A stretch of DNA of 64,000 nt from Gimesia aquarii (GTDB taxonomy: Bacteria; Planctomycetota; Planctomycetia; Planctomycetales; Planctomycetaceae): positions 682,001-746,000 of the forward strand of contig NZ_CP037422.1 of the NCBI RefSeq assembly GCF_007748175.1. The letters run 5' to 3'. The notes under the pieces were generated by a model. The model saw only the letters and a list, made by a program, of their open reading frames with translations. It had not been told where the DNA came from and did no database searches. This document shows, piece by piece, positions 28,622 through 37,891 of this stretch. Each line of letters opens with the position of its first letter. Position 1 is the first letter of the stretch. A program made the position numbers and the translations under genes.

Positions 28622-29317
28622 ATGGCTTCAGTAGTTTCAAAACAATTGGTTCACGGTTCCCGGCGACAAACTTTGGTACAGCAAGTTCTCGTCAAATTTT
28701 TTCAGGGAGAGTATCAGCCCAACCAAAGAATGACAGTGCAATCATTAGCCAAGGAATGGAACGTAAGTGCCAGCCCGGTTCGTGAAGCATTAATCGAGTT
28801 AGAAGGGATTGGCATCGTTGAAATCTTTCCTAATCGTGGGGCGGTGCTCAGGAGTTTTGGTGTCAAAGAGCTGCGAGAAATTTGTCAGGTACGTCGGATT
28901 CTGGAGAGTGAAGCAACGCGCTGTGCCTGCGGTCATATTACACCAAATGAGTTATCGAAATTAGAGCAAACTTTCAGCGAATTAACAGCAGCAAAGAGAA
29001 CTGTTGAATGGTCAGAAGCAACACAAGAATGGGACGATTATCTGCACGATCTCATTTATGAGAAGTGCGGGAGCGAACGGCTTGCTCTTGAGATTAAACG
29101 ATATAAAGTATTGTATCGGACCTTAAGGCAAGTCAGACATAGCAAACGACAAACAGTTAAGAACTATGCATATATGGAAGAAAATGCAGAGCATTTACGG
29201 ATTGTGCAGGCACTGGCATCCGGAGATCCGGCAAAAGCAGCCCAGGCGATGAACGACCATTTGCTACAGACTCCAATTGGGCTGGAACGTGATCTGTTTC
29301 AACAGCGAGATTCATAA
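28622..29317 (+). CDS. GntR-family transcriptional regulator, FadR/FCD subfamily
   Basis: A protein of about 231 residues. The N-terminal winged helix (VQSLAKEWNVSASPVREALIE) carries the SPVREAL recognition helix of GntR proteins. The C-terminal all-helical FCD domain (ELREICQVRRILES, and ENAEHLRIVQALASGD) normally binds a carboxylate or sugar acid ligand through a metal site with Asp/His residues; the His in ENAEHLRI fits. The ATG at 28622 is preferred to a TTG at 28616. It precedes the PSD1 cytochrome gene by 56 nt on the same strand, so it may regulate that pair and itself. Confidence 0.9.
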   Translation: MASVVSKQLVHGSRRQTLVQQVLVKFFQGEYQPNQRMTVQSLAKEWNVSASPVREALIELEGIGIVEIFPNRGAVLRSFGVKELREICQVRRILESEATRCACGHITPNELSKLEQTFSELTAAKRTVEWSEATQEWDDYLHDLIYEKCGSERLALEIKRYKVLYRTLRQVRHSKRQTVKNYAYMEENAEHLRIVQALASGDPAKAAQAMNDHLLQTPIGLERDLFQQRDS

Positions 29318-29373
29318 TTCAGAATCAGTCATTAGGTTAACCAGTGCGCAATGAAAAATGAGAATAGACGAGG

Positions 29374-32280
29374 ATGAGAATCGTGATGCGATGTTTCTTT
29401 TTCAGTTTGGCAAGCATCCTCGTTGGAAGTGCTTGTGTGCTTTTATTTGCTTCAGGGAAAACGCCAAAAACGGATTCAAAAGTCGATTTTGAAAAAGAGA
29501 TTGCCCCGCTGATTGTGGAGCATTGTATTCGTTGCCATAACCCCGGGAATGAAAAAGGCGAACTTTCATTAGATTCAATTCAAGCATTGAAAGAGAAAGC
29601 ATATCTCTCACCGGGTAAACCAGGAGAGAGTTATCTTTTAGATGTCATTCGTGTGAGTTCAAAGAGTGGAAAAGCGGAAATGCCCAAAGAGGGTAAGCCT
29701 CTTTCAGATGCTGAATTTTCGTTATTCAGCCGCTGGATCAAGCAGGGGGCAGAGTGGCCTGCTCAGTTGAAATTACAAGAAAAATCGAAGGCCGATCTCA
29801 GTTGGTGGTCGCTTCAGCCATTGGCGCAATACGAACCACCAGCATTAAAAAATATGCCAAAAATATGGCAGCAAAACGCCATCGATCGGTTTGTTTATGC
29901 CAGGTTACAGGAAAAAAATCTGGTTCCTTCACCTCGCGCAACGAAACGAGAATTGATCAGAAGGGCCACCTATAATTTAACCGGATTACCTCCGACTCCT
30001 GAAGAAGTCGCTGCCTTTGAAAGTGATACTGCACCGAATGCCTATGAGAAACTAATCGATCGTCTGCTGGATTCGCCTCGCTACGGCGAACATTGGGGAC
30101 GTCATTGGTTGGACGTGGTGCGGTTCGGCGAGAGTAACGGATTTGAACGTAATGTGATCATCGATAACGCCTGGCCTTTTCGAGATTATGTGATTCAATC
30201 TTTCAATGATGATAAGCCCTTCGATCAAATGGTGCTGGAACATCTGGCCGGTGATGTGATTGGCAAAGGTGATTCTAAAGTAGAAGTGGGGACAACGTTT
30301 CTTGTTTGCGGTCCTTACGATAACGTGGGCAACCAGGATCCGGTTCAGGCTGCTCAGATTCGCGCGAATACGATTGACGATATGATTCGCACAACGGGTG
30401 AGGCCTTTTTGGGGCTGACAGTTGGCTGTAGTCGCTGCCACAATCATAAGTTTGATCCCGTAAAGCAGCAGGATTACTACGCGCTGTACGCTACCTTTTC
30501 CGGTGTCTTTCATGGAAGTCGCGTGCTTGCCACAAAGGCAGACCAACAAGAACGCGCAGAAAAAATTAAGCCTTTAAATGCCAGAAAAGCAGAACTGCAA
30601 AAAAAGAAATCACAACTCCAAAGCACGATTCATGCTCGGGCCGAAAAAAAAGCAGCCGAATATGAAAAGCTCTGGGTCCGAGAGTCTGTCAAACGGACAG
30701 GAGTCGAAGACACTTTTTCACCAATCTCTGCAAAATTTGTGCGACTGACTTCTGAAGGGCTCGATACGAATCCTGCGGCAAAGACAGGTTATCGAATTGA
30801 TGAATTCGAAGTTTGGACAGCGGAAGAAACATCGCGAAATGTGGCACTTGCGAAACAGGGAGGCACTGCTAAAGGTGCCAACAGTCGTGTCGCCGGTGAT
30901 TTTTCCGGTGCCTATGATGTTAATCTCACCATTGATGGCAAGATTGGTGCCTGCTGGATTGCCGGTAGTCCTGATCTTGTCATTGAGTTCAAGCAGCCTG
31001 AAACGATCAATCGTGTCGTATTTTCTAGTGATCGCTCTGGTGCGGCGATGAGTAATTATAAAGCAACGTTTCTGGCCGATTACAAACTCGAAGTCTCAAC
31101 CGATGGTAAGGTCTGGCAGGAAGTTGCTTCCTCAAAGGATCGTAAACCCGTTAACGCGAATCATCGTCGAAAGCGGTTCTATGTTTCTGAAGTCACACCG
31201 GGCGAACAGAAACAGATCAGTGAATGGGATACAGAAATTCGTCAGATAGGCCGTGAATTAGCTGCGATACCTGCTTTACCTGCCTGGTGGGTAGGTAATC
31301 ATCGGCAGGTAAACGGTCCGTTTCATGTGTTTGTGGGTGGGAATCCGCAACGCAAAGGAGAACATGTGGTTCCCGCCAGTATGTCAACTTTAAGCAAAGT
31401 GACCAAGGGTTATCAGCTAGATGAAAAATCGCCGCACGGAGAGAGAAGGCTTGCGTTGGCTCGTTGGCTTGTGGCAAAAGAGAATCCACTTACTCCGCGT
31501 GTGCTTGCCAATCGGCTTTGGCATTATCATTTTGGGACTGGCATCGTTTCGACCCCCAGCGACTTCGGTTATATGGGGACACGACCCACACATCCTGAGT
31601 TGCTCGACTGGCTTGCTGTTCGGCTTCAGGAAAATGGTTGGCGACTCAAAGCCATACATAAACTGATTATGCTGTCGCAAACGTATCAACAGACCAGTAC
31701 ATTTCGTGCAGAGGCAGCGCGTATTGATTCAGACACTCGGTATTTGTGGCGATTCCCACCGCGTCGTCTCTCTGGTGAAGAAATTCGCGACACGCTGCTC
31801 TCGGTCTCAGGAAAACTGAATCTCAAAATGGGAGGGCCTGGTTTTCGTTTGTATCAATATTTGCAGGACAATGTAGCCACTTATGTACCTCTCGAAAAAT
31901 TTGGGCCGGAAACGTACCGTCGTGCCGTCTATCATCAAAATGCACGGGCAGCCCGTCTTGATCTGTTGACCGACTTTGACTGTCCTGACAACGCCTTTGC
32001 CGCACCAAGACGTAATTCGACTACGACACCATTACAGGCACTGACGTTAATGAACCACCAATTTACCCTGGATCTTTCTCGATTTCTGGCAGACCGATTA
32101 CAGCGCGATGTCGGAACAGAACATATGGATCGGCAGATAGACCGTGCGTTTCGTCTTTTGTACGCCCGGCCTCCCGTTCCACAGGAACAGTTGGCAGCCA
32201 GAAAATTGATTTCTGCAAATGGTCTAAACGCATTTTGCCGTGCCATGATTAATTCGAATGAACTGATTTATCTTGATTGA
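29374..32280 (+). CDS. PSD1 protein: planctomycete cytochrome C (PSCyt1), DUF1549 and DUF1553
   Basis: A 968-residue exported protein. The signal peptide is followed by a haem-binding CIRCH (51-55) in a PSCyt1 domain, then DUF1549 (about 160-375) with a second CxxCH motif, CSRCH, in GLTVGCSRCHNHKFDP. The C-terminal DUF1553 (about 680-940) contains LTPRVLANRLW. Between them (about 445-600) sits a segment rich in beta pattern (KFVRLTSEGL, ITNRV-like repeats) that resembles a discoidin or F5/8C carbohydrate-binding domain. The family is almost specific to planctomycetes and relatives and is paired with DUF1501; exact chemistry is unknown. The ATG at 29386 is an equally good start. Confidence 0.93.
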   Translation: MRIVMRCFFFSLASILVGSACVLLFASGKTPKTDSKVDFEKEIAPLIVEHCIRCHNPGNEKGELSLDSIQALKEKAYLSPGKPGESYLLDVIRVSSKSGKAEMPKEGKPLSDAEFSLFSRWIKQGAEWPAQLKLQEKSKADLSWWSLQPLAQYEPPALKNMPKIWQQNAIDRFVYARLQEKNLVPSPRATKRELIRRATYNLTGLPPTPEEVAAFESDTAPNAYEKLIDRLLDSPRYGEHWGRHWLDVVRFGESNGFERNVIIDNAWPFRDYVIQSFNDDKPFDQMVLEHLAGDVIGKGDSKVEVGTTFLVCGPYDNVGNQDPVQAAQIRANTIDDMIRTTGEAFLGLTVGCSRCHNHKFDPVKQQDYYALYATFSGVFHGSRVLATKADQQERAEKIKPLNARKAELQKKKSQLQSTIHARAEKKAAEYEKLWVRESVKRTGVEDTFSPISAKFVRLTSEGLDTNPAAKTGYRIDEFEVWTAEETSRNVALAKQGGTAKGANSRVAGDFSGAYDVNLTIDGKIGACWIAGSPDLVIEFKQPETINRVVFSSDRSGAAMSNYKATFLADYKLEVSTDGKVWQEVASSKDRKPVNANHRRKRFYVSEVTPGEQKQISEWDTEIRQIGRELAAIPALPAWWVGNHRQVNGPFHVFVGGNPQRKGEHVVPASMSTLSKVTKGYQLDEKSPHGERRLALARWLVAKENPLTPRVLANRLWHYHFGTGIVSTPSDFGYMGTRPTHPELLDWLAVRLQENGWRLKAIHKLIMLSQTYQQTSTFRAEAARIDSDTRYLWRFPPRRLSGEEIRDTLLSVSGKLNLKMGGPGFRLYQYLQDNVATYVPLEKFGPETYRRAVYHQNARAARLDLLTDFDCPDNAFAAPRRNSTTTPLQALTLMNHQFTLDLSRFLADRLQRDVGTEHMDRQIDRAFRLLYARPPVPQEQLAARKLISANGLNAFCRAMINSNELIYLD

Positions 32281-32294
32281 AGTGAAAAATCCAA

Positions 32295-33785
32295 ATGCTG
32301 AATCCATTAAATAAAATAACAACAGGACGTCTTTTGAATCAGGTGCATTCTCGTCGCTCATTTTTTTCCAGCGTTTACACGGGAGTCGCAGGGATCGGAT
32401 TGACGAACCTGTTGCTCAATGATCTTTCAGCTGAGAAAAAAGCGACTGGTTCCAGGAATCAGAAAGACTGGCAGCCGGGTAAGAATGAGACACATTTCCC
32501 TGCAAAAGCAAAACGGGTACTGCAGATCTTTTGTCCTGGAGCAGCCTCTCATATGGATCTGTGGGAACATAAACCAGGTTTAGATAAATACCATGGCAAA
32601 CCTTTACCGGGTGAAGAAAATCTGGTCAGCTTTCAAGGCAAAAATGGAAATTTGATGAAGAGTCCGTGGGCGTTCAAACCAGCAGGCCAGAGCGGCAAGA
32701 TGTGTTCGACGATGCTGCCCCATATGTCACGGCACATTGATGAAATTGCCTTCGTTCATTCGATGACGACAAAAACAAATACGCATGGTCCCGGTTGTGT
32801 TTTCATGAATACCGGCCATGATACCGAAGGGCATCCCAGTGCCGGTGCCTGGCTGGGTTATGCGTTGGGAAGTGAAAATGAAAATCTGCCAGCGTATATT
32901 GCGATTCCCGATATTCGAGGCGAACCTCCGAACGGAAAGGCCAACTGGAGCAATGGGTATCTACCAGCGCAACATCAGGCGATTGTAATGAACGCGCAAT
33001 CTCCGATCCGAAATTTGAAAGTTCCCAAAGGGATCAGTCCGAGGGAAGAACAGGCAACGCGGGAGTTCTTAAAACTACTGGATCAGCGCCATGCAGAACA
33101 GCGTCCTGGTAATTCCGATTTGCAGGCGCGTATTGAAGCGTATGAACTGGCAGCCCGGATGCAGTTGTCAGCGCCCGAAGTTTCCAACCTGGCTTCCGAG
33201 CCAAAATCGATTCATACACAATATGGAACCAATGATCCGAACAAATTAAAGTCGGCTTATGCCCGCAACTGTTTACTGGCGAGACGATTTCTGGAACGTG
33301 GTGTACGTTACATCAACTTATATTGTGCTTCGCGTGCATCGGGCGTGGATGGATTATTGAATTGGGATGCGCATAAAACGTTGAAAGCAGACTACGAACG
33401 ACATTGTCCCGTTTTTGATCAGCCCACCGCAGCTTTGCTGACCGACCTGAAGCAACGCGGTTTGCTGGATGAAACGTTGGTCTTATGGACGACCGAGTTT
33501 GGTCGCATGCCCACTCATCAGGCGGGAACGCTGGGGCGCGATCATAATCCGGATGGATTTACCTGTTGGATGATGGGCGCCGGCATCAAAGGGGGAACCA
33601 GCTATGGTGCGACCGATGAATTTGGGCGCCGGGCCGAATTGAATCCGACGACTGTCTGGGACTTTTACGCGACGGCGTTGCAACTGCTGGGATTTCAGCA
33701 CGACAAGCTAACCTACTACAATAATGGCCTGGATCGCCGTCTAACAGACGTTCACGGACATTTGATTAAAGAAATTTTAGCTTAA
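32295..33785 (+). CDS. DUF1501 family protein, Tat-exported
   Basis: A 496-residue protein starting with a twin-arginine signal (SRRSFF at 19-24, followed by a hydrophobic stretch). It has the DUF1501 features: early RVLQIFCPGAASHMDLWEHKP, middle VHSMTTKTNTHGPGCVFMNTG, and late LWTTEFGRMPTHQ with GRDHNPDGFT. The fold is related to the alkaline phosphatase/sulfatase superfamily. Tat export suggests folding with a cofactor before transport. It begins 14 nt after the PSD1 stop, the standard PSD1-DUF1501 pair, and the two proteins probably work together in the periplasm on a sugar polymer. Confidence 0.93.
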   Translation: MLNPLNKITTGRLLNQVHSRRSFFSSVYTGVAGIGLTNLLLNDLSAEKKATGSRNQKDWQPGKNETHFPAKAKRVLQIFCPGAASHMDLWEHKPGLDKYHGKPLPGEENLVSFQGKNGNLMKSPWAFKPAGQSGKMCSTMLPHMSRHIDEIAFVHSMTTKTNTHGPGCVFMNTGHDTEGHPSAGAWLGYALGSENENLPAYIAIPDIRGEPPNGKANWSNGYLPAQHQAIVMNAQSPIRNLKVPKGISPREEQATREFLKLLDQRHAEQRPGNSDLQARIEAYELAARMQLSAPEVSNLASEPKSIHTQYGTNDPNKLKSAYARNCLLARRFLERGVRYINLYCASRASGVDGLLNWDAHKTLKADYERHCPVFDQPTAALLTDLKQRGLLDETLVLWTTEFGRMPTHQAGTLGRDHNPDGFTCWMMGAGIKGGTSYGATDEFGRRAELNPTTVWDFYATALQLLGFQHDKLTYYNNGLDRRLTDVHGHLIKEILA

Positions 33786-33864
33786 TGCTGATGATGTCTT
33801 TAATAACCGAAACAATCTCATTCAATCCACGTCGCATATTTTAGCAAGAGATGACATAGAACCA

Positions 33865-33893
33865 TTGACGCCTTCTATGTGTCTCTCTAAACT
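33865..33893 (+). promoter_or_regulatory. Promoter of the tRNA-Pro gene
   Basis: TTGACG (33865-33870), 17-nt spacer, TAAACT (33888-33893). Predicted start near 33900 leaves a leader of about 11 nt before the tRNA at 33911. Confidence 0.55.
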
Positions 33894-33910
33894 GTGCCTC
33901 TAATAAGTTG

Positions 33911-33985
33911 CGGGGCGTAGCTCAGCTTGGCTAGAGCGCTGCGTTTGGGACGCAGAGGTCGCACGTTCGAATCGTGTCGCCCCGA
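33911..33985 (+). tRNA. tRNA-Pro (anticodon UGG)
   Basis: A 75-nt cloverleaf. Acceptor CGGGGCG pairs with CGCCCCG, D arm GCTC/GAGC, anticodon stem CTGCG/CGCAG with loop TTTGGGA giving anticodon TGG (UGG, reads CCA and other Pro codons), and T arm GCACG/CGTGT with loop TTCGAAT. CCA is not encoded; the base after the acceptor stem is A. A terminator lies at 34069-34094, so this appears to be a single-gene transcript unit. Confidence 0.96.
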
Positions 33986-33996
33986 ATTTGTAACTC

Positions 33997-34055
33997 ATTG
34001 AGAGATAACACTTTGCAGAATTCATTGTTTGGTGTTCTCAATCAGCAAGTGTTAT
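33997..34055 (+). other. Overlapping inverted repeats behind tRNA-Pro (alternative hairpins or pseudoknot)
   Basis: ATTGAGA (33997-34003) can pair with TCTCAAT (34036-34042), and ATAACACTT (34005-34013) with AAGTGTTAT (34047-34055). The order A-B-A'-B' makes the two stems interlocking: they form either a pseudoknot or two exclusive hairpins. The second stem is followed by TTTT, so it can also act as a weak terminator. Confidence 0.45.
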
Positions 34056-34068
34056 TTTTATATCAACG

Positions 34069-34094
34069 AATCGCGAGTCTCTCGCGATTTTTTT
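34069..34094 (+). terminator. Rho-independent terminator of the tRNA-Pro transcript
   Basis: Perfect 8-bp stem ATCGCGAG/CTCGCGAT with loop TCT, followed by seven T residues (34088-34094). The stem is GC-rich and the T-run uninterrupted. Confidence 0.9.
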
Positions 34095-34183
34095 GTATAT
34101 ATCTAACTACTCAGGAGCTTTCCAGTCTGCCTTCATTAAGCTGCAATTCCTGAGCAAAACCATAAATGAAATCTGTGCTGGTT

Positions 34184-37100
34184 TCATTTCTGTTTTAGTC
34201 GCTCAATCTGCTTCTGAGCTTCACGCCGATGTCTTGCTGAAATTGATTCTTCTTGTAACACTTTTTCATACGCTTGCAGAGCCTGTTTCTTTTGGTCGTT
34301 AGCTGCCAACGTATCGCCGAGCGCTAACAGCATCGAATGACGCCAGAATCCGTTGAGTTTTTCGATATTCGTTTGGCGTAGTGTTTTCAGGGCTTCATCG
34401 AATTTGCCTTGTCGTGTTAGAATTCGTGCCGCGGCCTTAACTGACTGAAATTGATCTGCAGAACCAATTCTTGTGACAGACTCGAAGTTTTGTCGATAGG
34501 CTTCTAGTGCAGCAGCATCGTTTTGTAAATTCGTTTCGCGATTGCCACCCATTGTGAGCAGGATTCTCGTCAGTATGCGACTGTTAGATGTCAATTCCAG
34601 AGCGGTTTTCAGATCTGATTCTGCTTTGTCTCCTGCTTTCATGCTGACAAAAGCTCTCGCACGCGCAAAAGCACCTGCACCCGCTTGCCAGAATGGCCAC
34701 TTGTGAAAATTCTCTTCGCTAAACTGATTAATGATTTCACCAAATTTTCGTTGGGCTAGAAGATTCTCCATCCGGACCGTTTTCGCTACGGCCTCAAGAG
34801 GAATCTGATTTGCAATTTCTTCGGCTTGATCAAAATTTTTGAGTCTTCGCGTGCAATTCGCTGCACGCTGCAGAGTGTCTGATTTCTGGAAGTCAGTCAG
34901 TCGCTCATCTGTTGCCAGTGTGAGAAAGGCAGACAATGCCTCTGTTATTTTTCGCTGACGCAATAACTTTTCTGCGTCCCGGCTCGCAACCAGGTAATCA
35001 GTGACTGTAGAGTCGGCTTCGAATTGATGAGACAGTCCACGATAAAAGTGTGCGAATTTCAAGGGCTCATGGAACCCCGATTTTCCTGTCGGGGAAAATG
35101 CGGAATACTCTGAACCATTTTCTCGGATCCGTTGGCGGCAGACATTGATGAACCAGGGAAGACTGACGGTTGGTTTGTGCCCGATTACTTGATGCAAGGG
35201 GTCATTTTTATCCTGGATGATGGGAATGCGGATTTCCGCTGTCCAATGATCGTCGGCGATGTGTGTGGCAACTTCAGCTTGTGAGTCCCAGCGGAACCAG
35301 TTGTTCTTGTCAGTACCACGATCGAGGTCGACCAGTGCGCCAGCCGGGTTGACGACGATCTGGTAATAACTGTGAGACTCTGTTTCCAGCAGAATTTCGA
35401 TTGCATCACCGTACCATATCGCCTGATCTTCATTTTTTGTCGACGTAATATTCGGTTTTTCACCAGGCGCTTCATCACAGCGGATTGCGAAATAAAGATT
35501 CCCCCCGACCCAGGTGGATTTGATCGAGGTACCATAGATAGGCTGTCGACCGGTTTGCAGCTCTCGCAGTTGACCGGTCGAAGCGGTGGGGCACTTCTGC
35601 CAGATGAGATCGTCGAGCTTTCCATCTACTACGACTTTGCCCCGGGGATCACCAACAAGCCGCAGAGTGGGAACCGGCCCCCGTTTCTGTGCCAGCTGCT
35701 TACTCTTGTTGCGTAGTCCATTGAGGTAGTTGTCGATCAATTGTACCCGCTGGCCGTAAACAGAGTCGTTGCTGACTTTGGCCTTGGCGCTAGTAAATAA
35801 TTCCAGTGCGCGATTGGCTTTGTCGCCGTCTTTTTCCATTTCGCGCCAGTGTTCCTCGCAGTATTGGAAAAAAGCCCGCGTCTCTTTTGCCGCAGGACCG
35901 TAAAAAAGCTGACAGTACTCATCGAACATCTCGACTGCGTTTTGCTTTGTACCACCCCAGTACATCCGCGCAGTGAAGTAAATTAAGAAGTGATTATATC
36001 CAATAGCATTCTCTCGTAAGTTCATTGTGAGCCAGATGTCTTCACCACGCGAAGTTCCCTTGGTCGCGTTGATGCTCTCACCCAGAACACGTGGAATATA
36101 GGCTGGCAGATAGAAGCCACGACCCGTAAAAGGATAGTTTTCGAAAACGATAACGGGGTTGTCGGTCTTCTGACTCCAGTTCTCGCGCAGCCTACGAATT
36201 TCGTCCCGTGCTTCGCTGGTGGGACGACGGCCACCTACGATGATTACTTGCACATTTGGCTCCAGCTTATCAATGGTTTCTGGAGGTTGGGTATAAGTTC
36301 CGTAGGCACAGTTGGAAATTTTCTTGTCGGGGTGCGTTTTGCGTACTTCTTTCGCGACACGGTTAACAAATTCCCAGACATAATCAGAAAGTGCCCCACG
36401 ATAACCTCGTTGCGGTGTGTCCTTTCCTTCACAGAGTTGGCACTGACAAATCGCCGTGTAACCATCGGGAGGCATTACAGAAACCACGTCCATGTCAAAA
36501 TGATCAAACTGTGCGCGAACATAGCGAACTGTTTCCTGGAATAGTTGCTCGTTCGAATAACAGAGTTGGTTGAGTCGCTTCCCGAGTTGGGTATCTCGTT
36601 TGCCACCATAGAGCGCAAACCAGTCAGAGTGTTTTTTCAAAGTCTGCTCATTATGAGTCATGTGGTCCAGTCCATGTGCAGCTTGTCTGCCATAAGGCTG
36701 ACGTACACCCAGTCACATTGCCCACATCGCTGCATCTCGTCCATATACCCTGAAACGAAAATTAATGGTTCGCAGTGGAAAGTCAGGATGCATGATTTGA
36801 TCAATTTTTGGTAGAGCGATCGTTTTCATCTTTGGAACGATCTCCCCCAGATCACCCGGCAGATACCAGCGAACACCCAGGCTGCGCAAAAAACCGCATA
36901 CCCCGTTGAATGATCCACGTTCGTCAAAACCCCACGTATTCACATTGCCGTTCTTGTCGACGTGTTGTTCGTTTGGAGTTCCGAACAGTCCAGTGGAACC
37001 TGTGTAATGCTTGTATAATTGGGAATGCGGATATCCCCAGTGCTCCCCGGTAATTGCATCCCAGGCCTTTTGCATTTTTCCGCTTGCAATATCATTATTG

Positions 37101-37489
37101 CTTCGTGGCCAGGGTTCGATGGGGACAAAATCTGTGTCGTCGCCGATTAACACGAGCCAGTTCTCACCAGAAACTATACGGTATGCGCCATACTTCAGCC
37201 CCATATCGGTGATGCCCCGTTTGTCAGTATGCGAACTTCGACCAATGAAAATACTGACGGGAACCTTGCCGCTCGGTTCGGTTACAATGTGCAACTTTGC
37301 ACCTGAAATTTTTTCAATATAGTTCTGTAGCTCCTGTGCCGCGAGTCGCGTAGTTCGTGGAGATTTTGGGGCAATGATAATTTCAGAACGGGCTTGTCCT
37401 TCCTCAACCAGAAAGTGGTCTTCAGCAAAGGCCTGAACTACCTGGAGACAAAAACAACAAAGGATGCTGGCCAGCAGAGTGTTTTTCAT
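34184..37489 (-). pseudogene. DUF4838 / CBM9-like secreted protein interrupted by one in-frame TGA
   Basis: The frame starts at ATG 37489 (GAGG about 9 nt upstream; signal peptide MKNTLLASIL ending near QAFAE) and runs to 34184, but codon 36715-36713 is TGA. The frame continues across it without a shift, and homology of pattern continues on both sides (DAAMWAM*LGVRQPYG). The visible domains are an alpha-glucuronidase-like N-terminal domain and DUF4838, then a CBM9-like domain (VDGKLDDLIWQKCP) and a helical TPR-like C-terminal region. Total size would be about 1100 residues. The stop could be a CGA-to-TGA (Arg) or TGG-to-TGA (Trp) change, a sequencing error, or readthrough. Family members are linked to polysaccharide breakdown. 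The restart ATG at 36661 has no clear ribosome-binding site. Confidence 0.8.
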
Positions 37490-37891
37490 GATGGTGTGCC
37501 TCATTCCTGTTCCAGAGAGCTTTTGGGGAGGAGGGAAATTTGTGCTGTTTATTTTGAAGAACAGCCAGGATAAACACAAGATATGAGTTGAGAAAAGAGT
37601 CTTCCAGTCTGGTGAGCATCTCCTGAAATCGGTTCCCAAAGCGATGAAGCTGTTAGCATCCTACAGCATTGGGGCTGACCTGCTTGCATAGGGAAGAGTA
37701 GCCGACCCTTATGTCTTAAGTATTATACAATCCATCGTTTATGGCGTTTCTTTCAGCGTGCTTCGAATTTTTTTCAAAAAAAATGGTAACATTTGGGCGC
37801 GTTTTTCGCTCTGAAGTTTAGATAGGGGCCAAATCGTTTTTGAAAATGAAATTTGCGGTATTAACACAAAGTAGGGAGAAAAGCTTGAGCC
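37490..37891. other. Divergent intergenic region
   Basis: 402 nt between the minus-strand DUF4838 gene and the plus-strand methyltransferase gene; it must contain both promoters. In-frame ATGs upstream of 37489 (37504 and 37639) exist but give unlikely long N-termini. A T-rich then A-rich segment near 37765-37785 may aid promoter opening. No gene or strong hairpin seen. Confidence 0.4.

Noticed and set aside
36676-36715. SECIS-like hairpin after TGA suggesting selenocysteine
   Set aside because: Loop lacks the expected G/U features, the residue is not at a redox site in the family, and no selenoprotein machinery is in the window. Kept only as an alternative in the finding.
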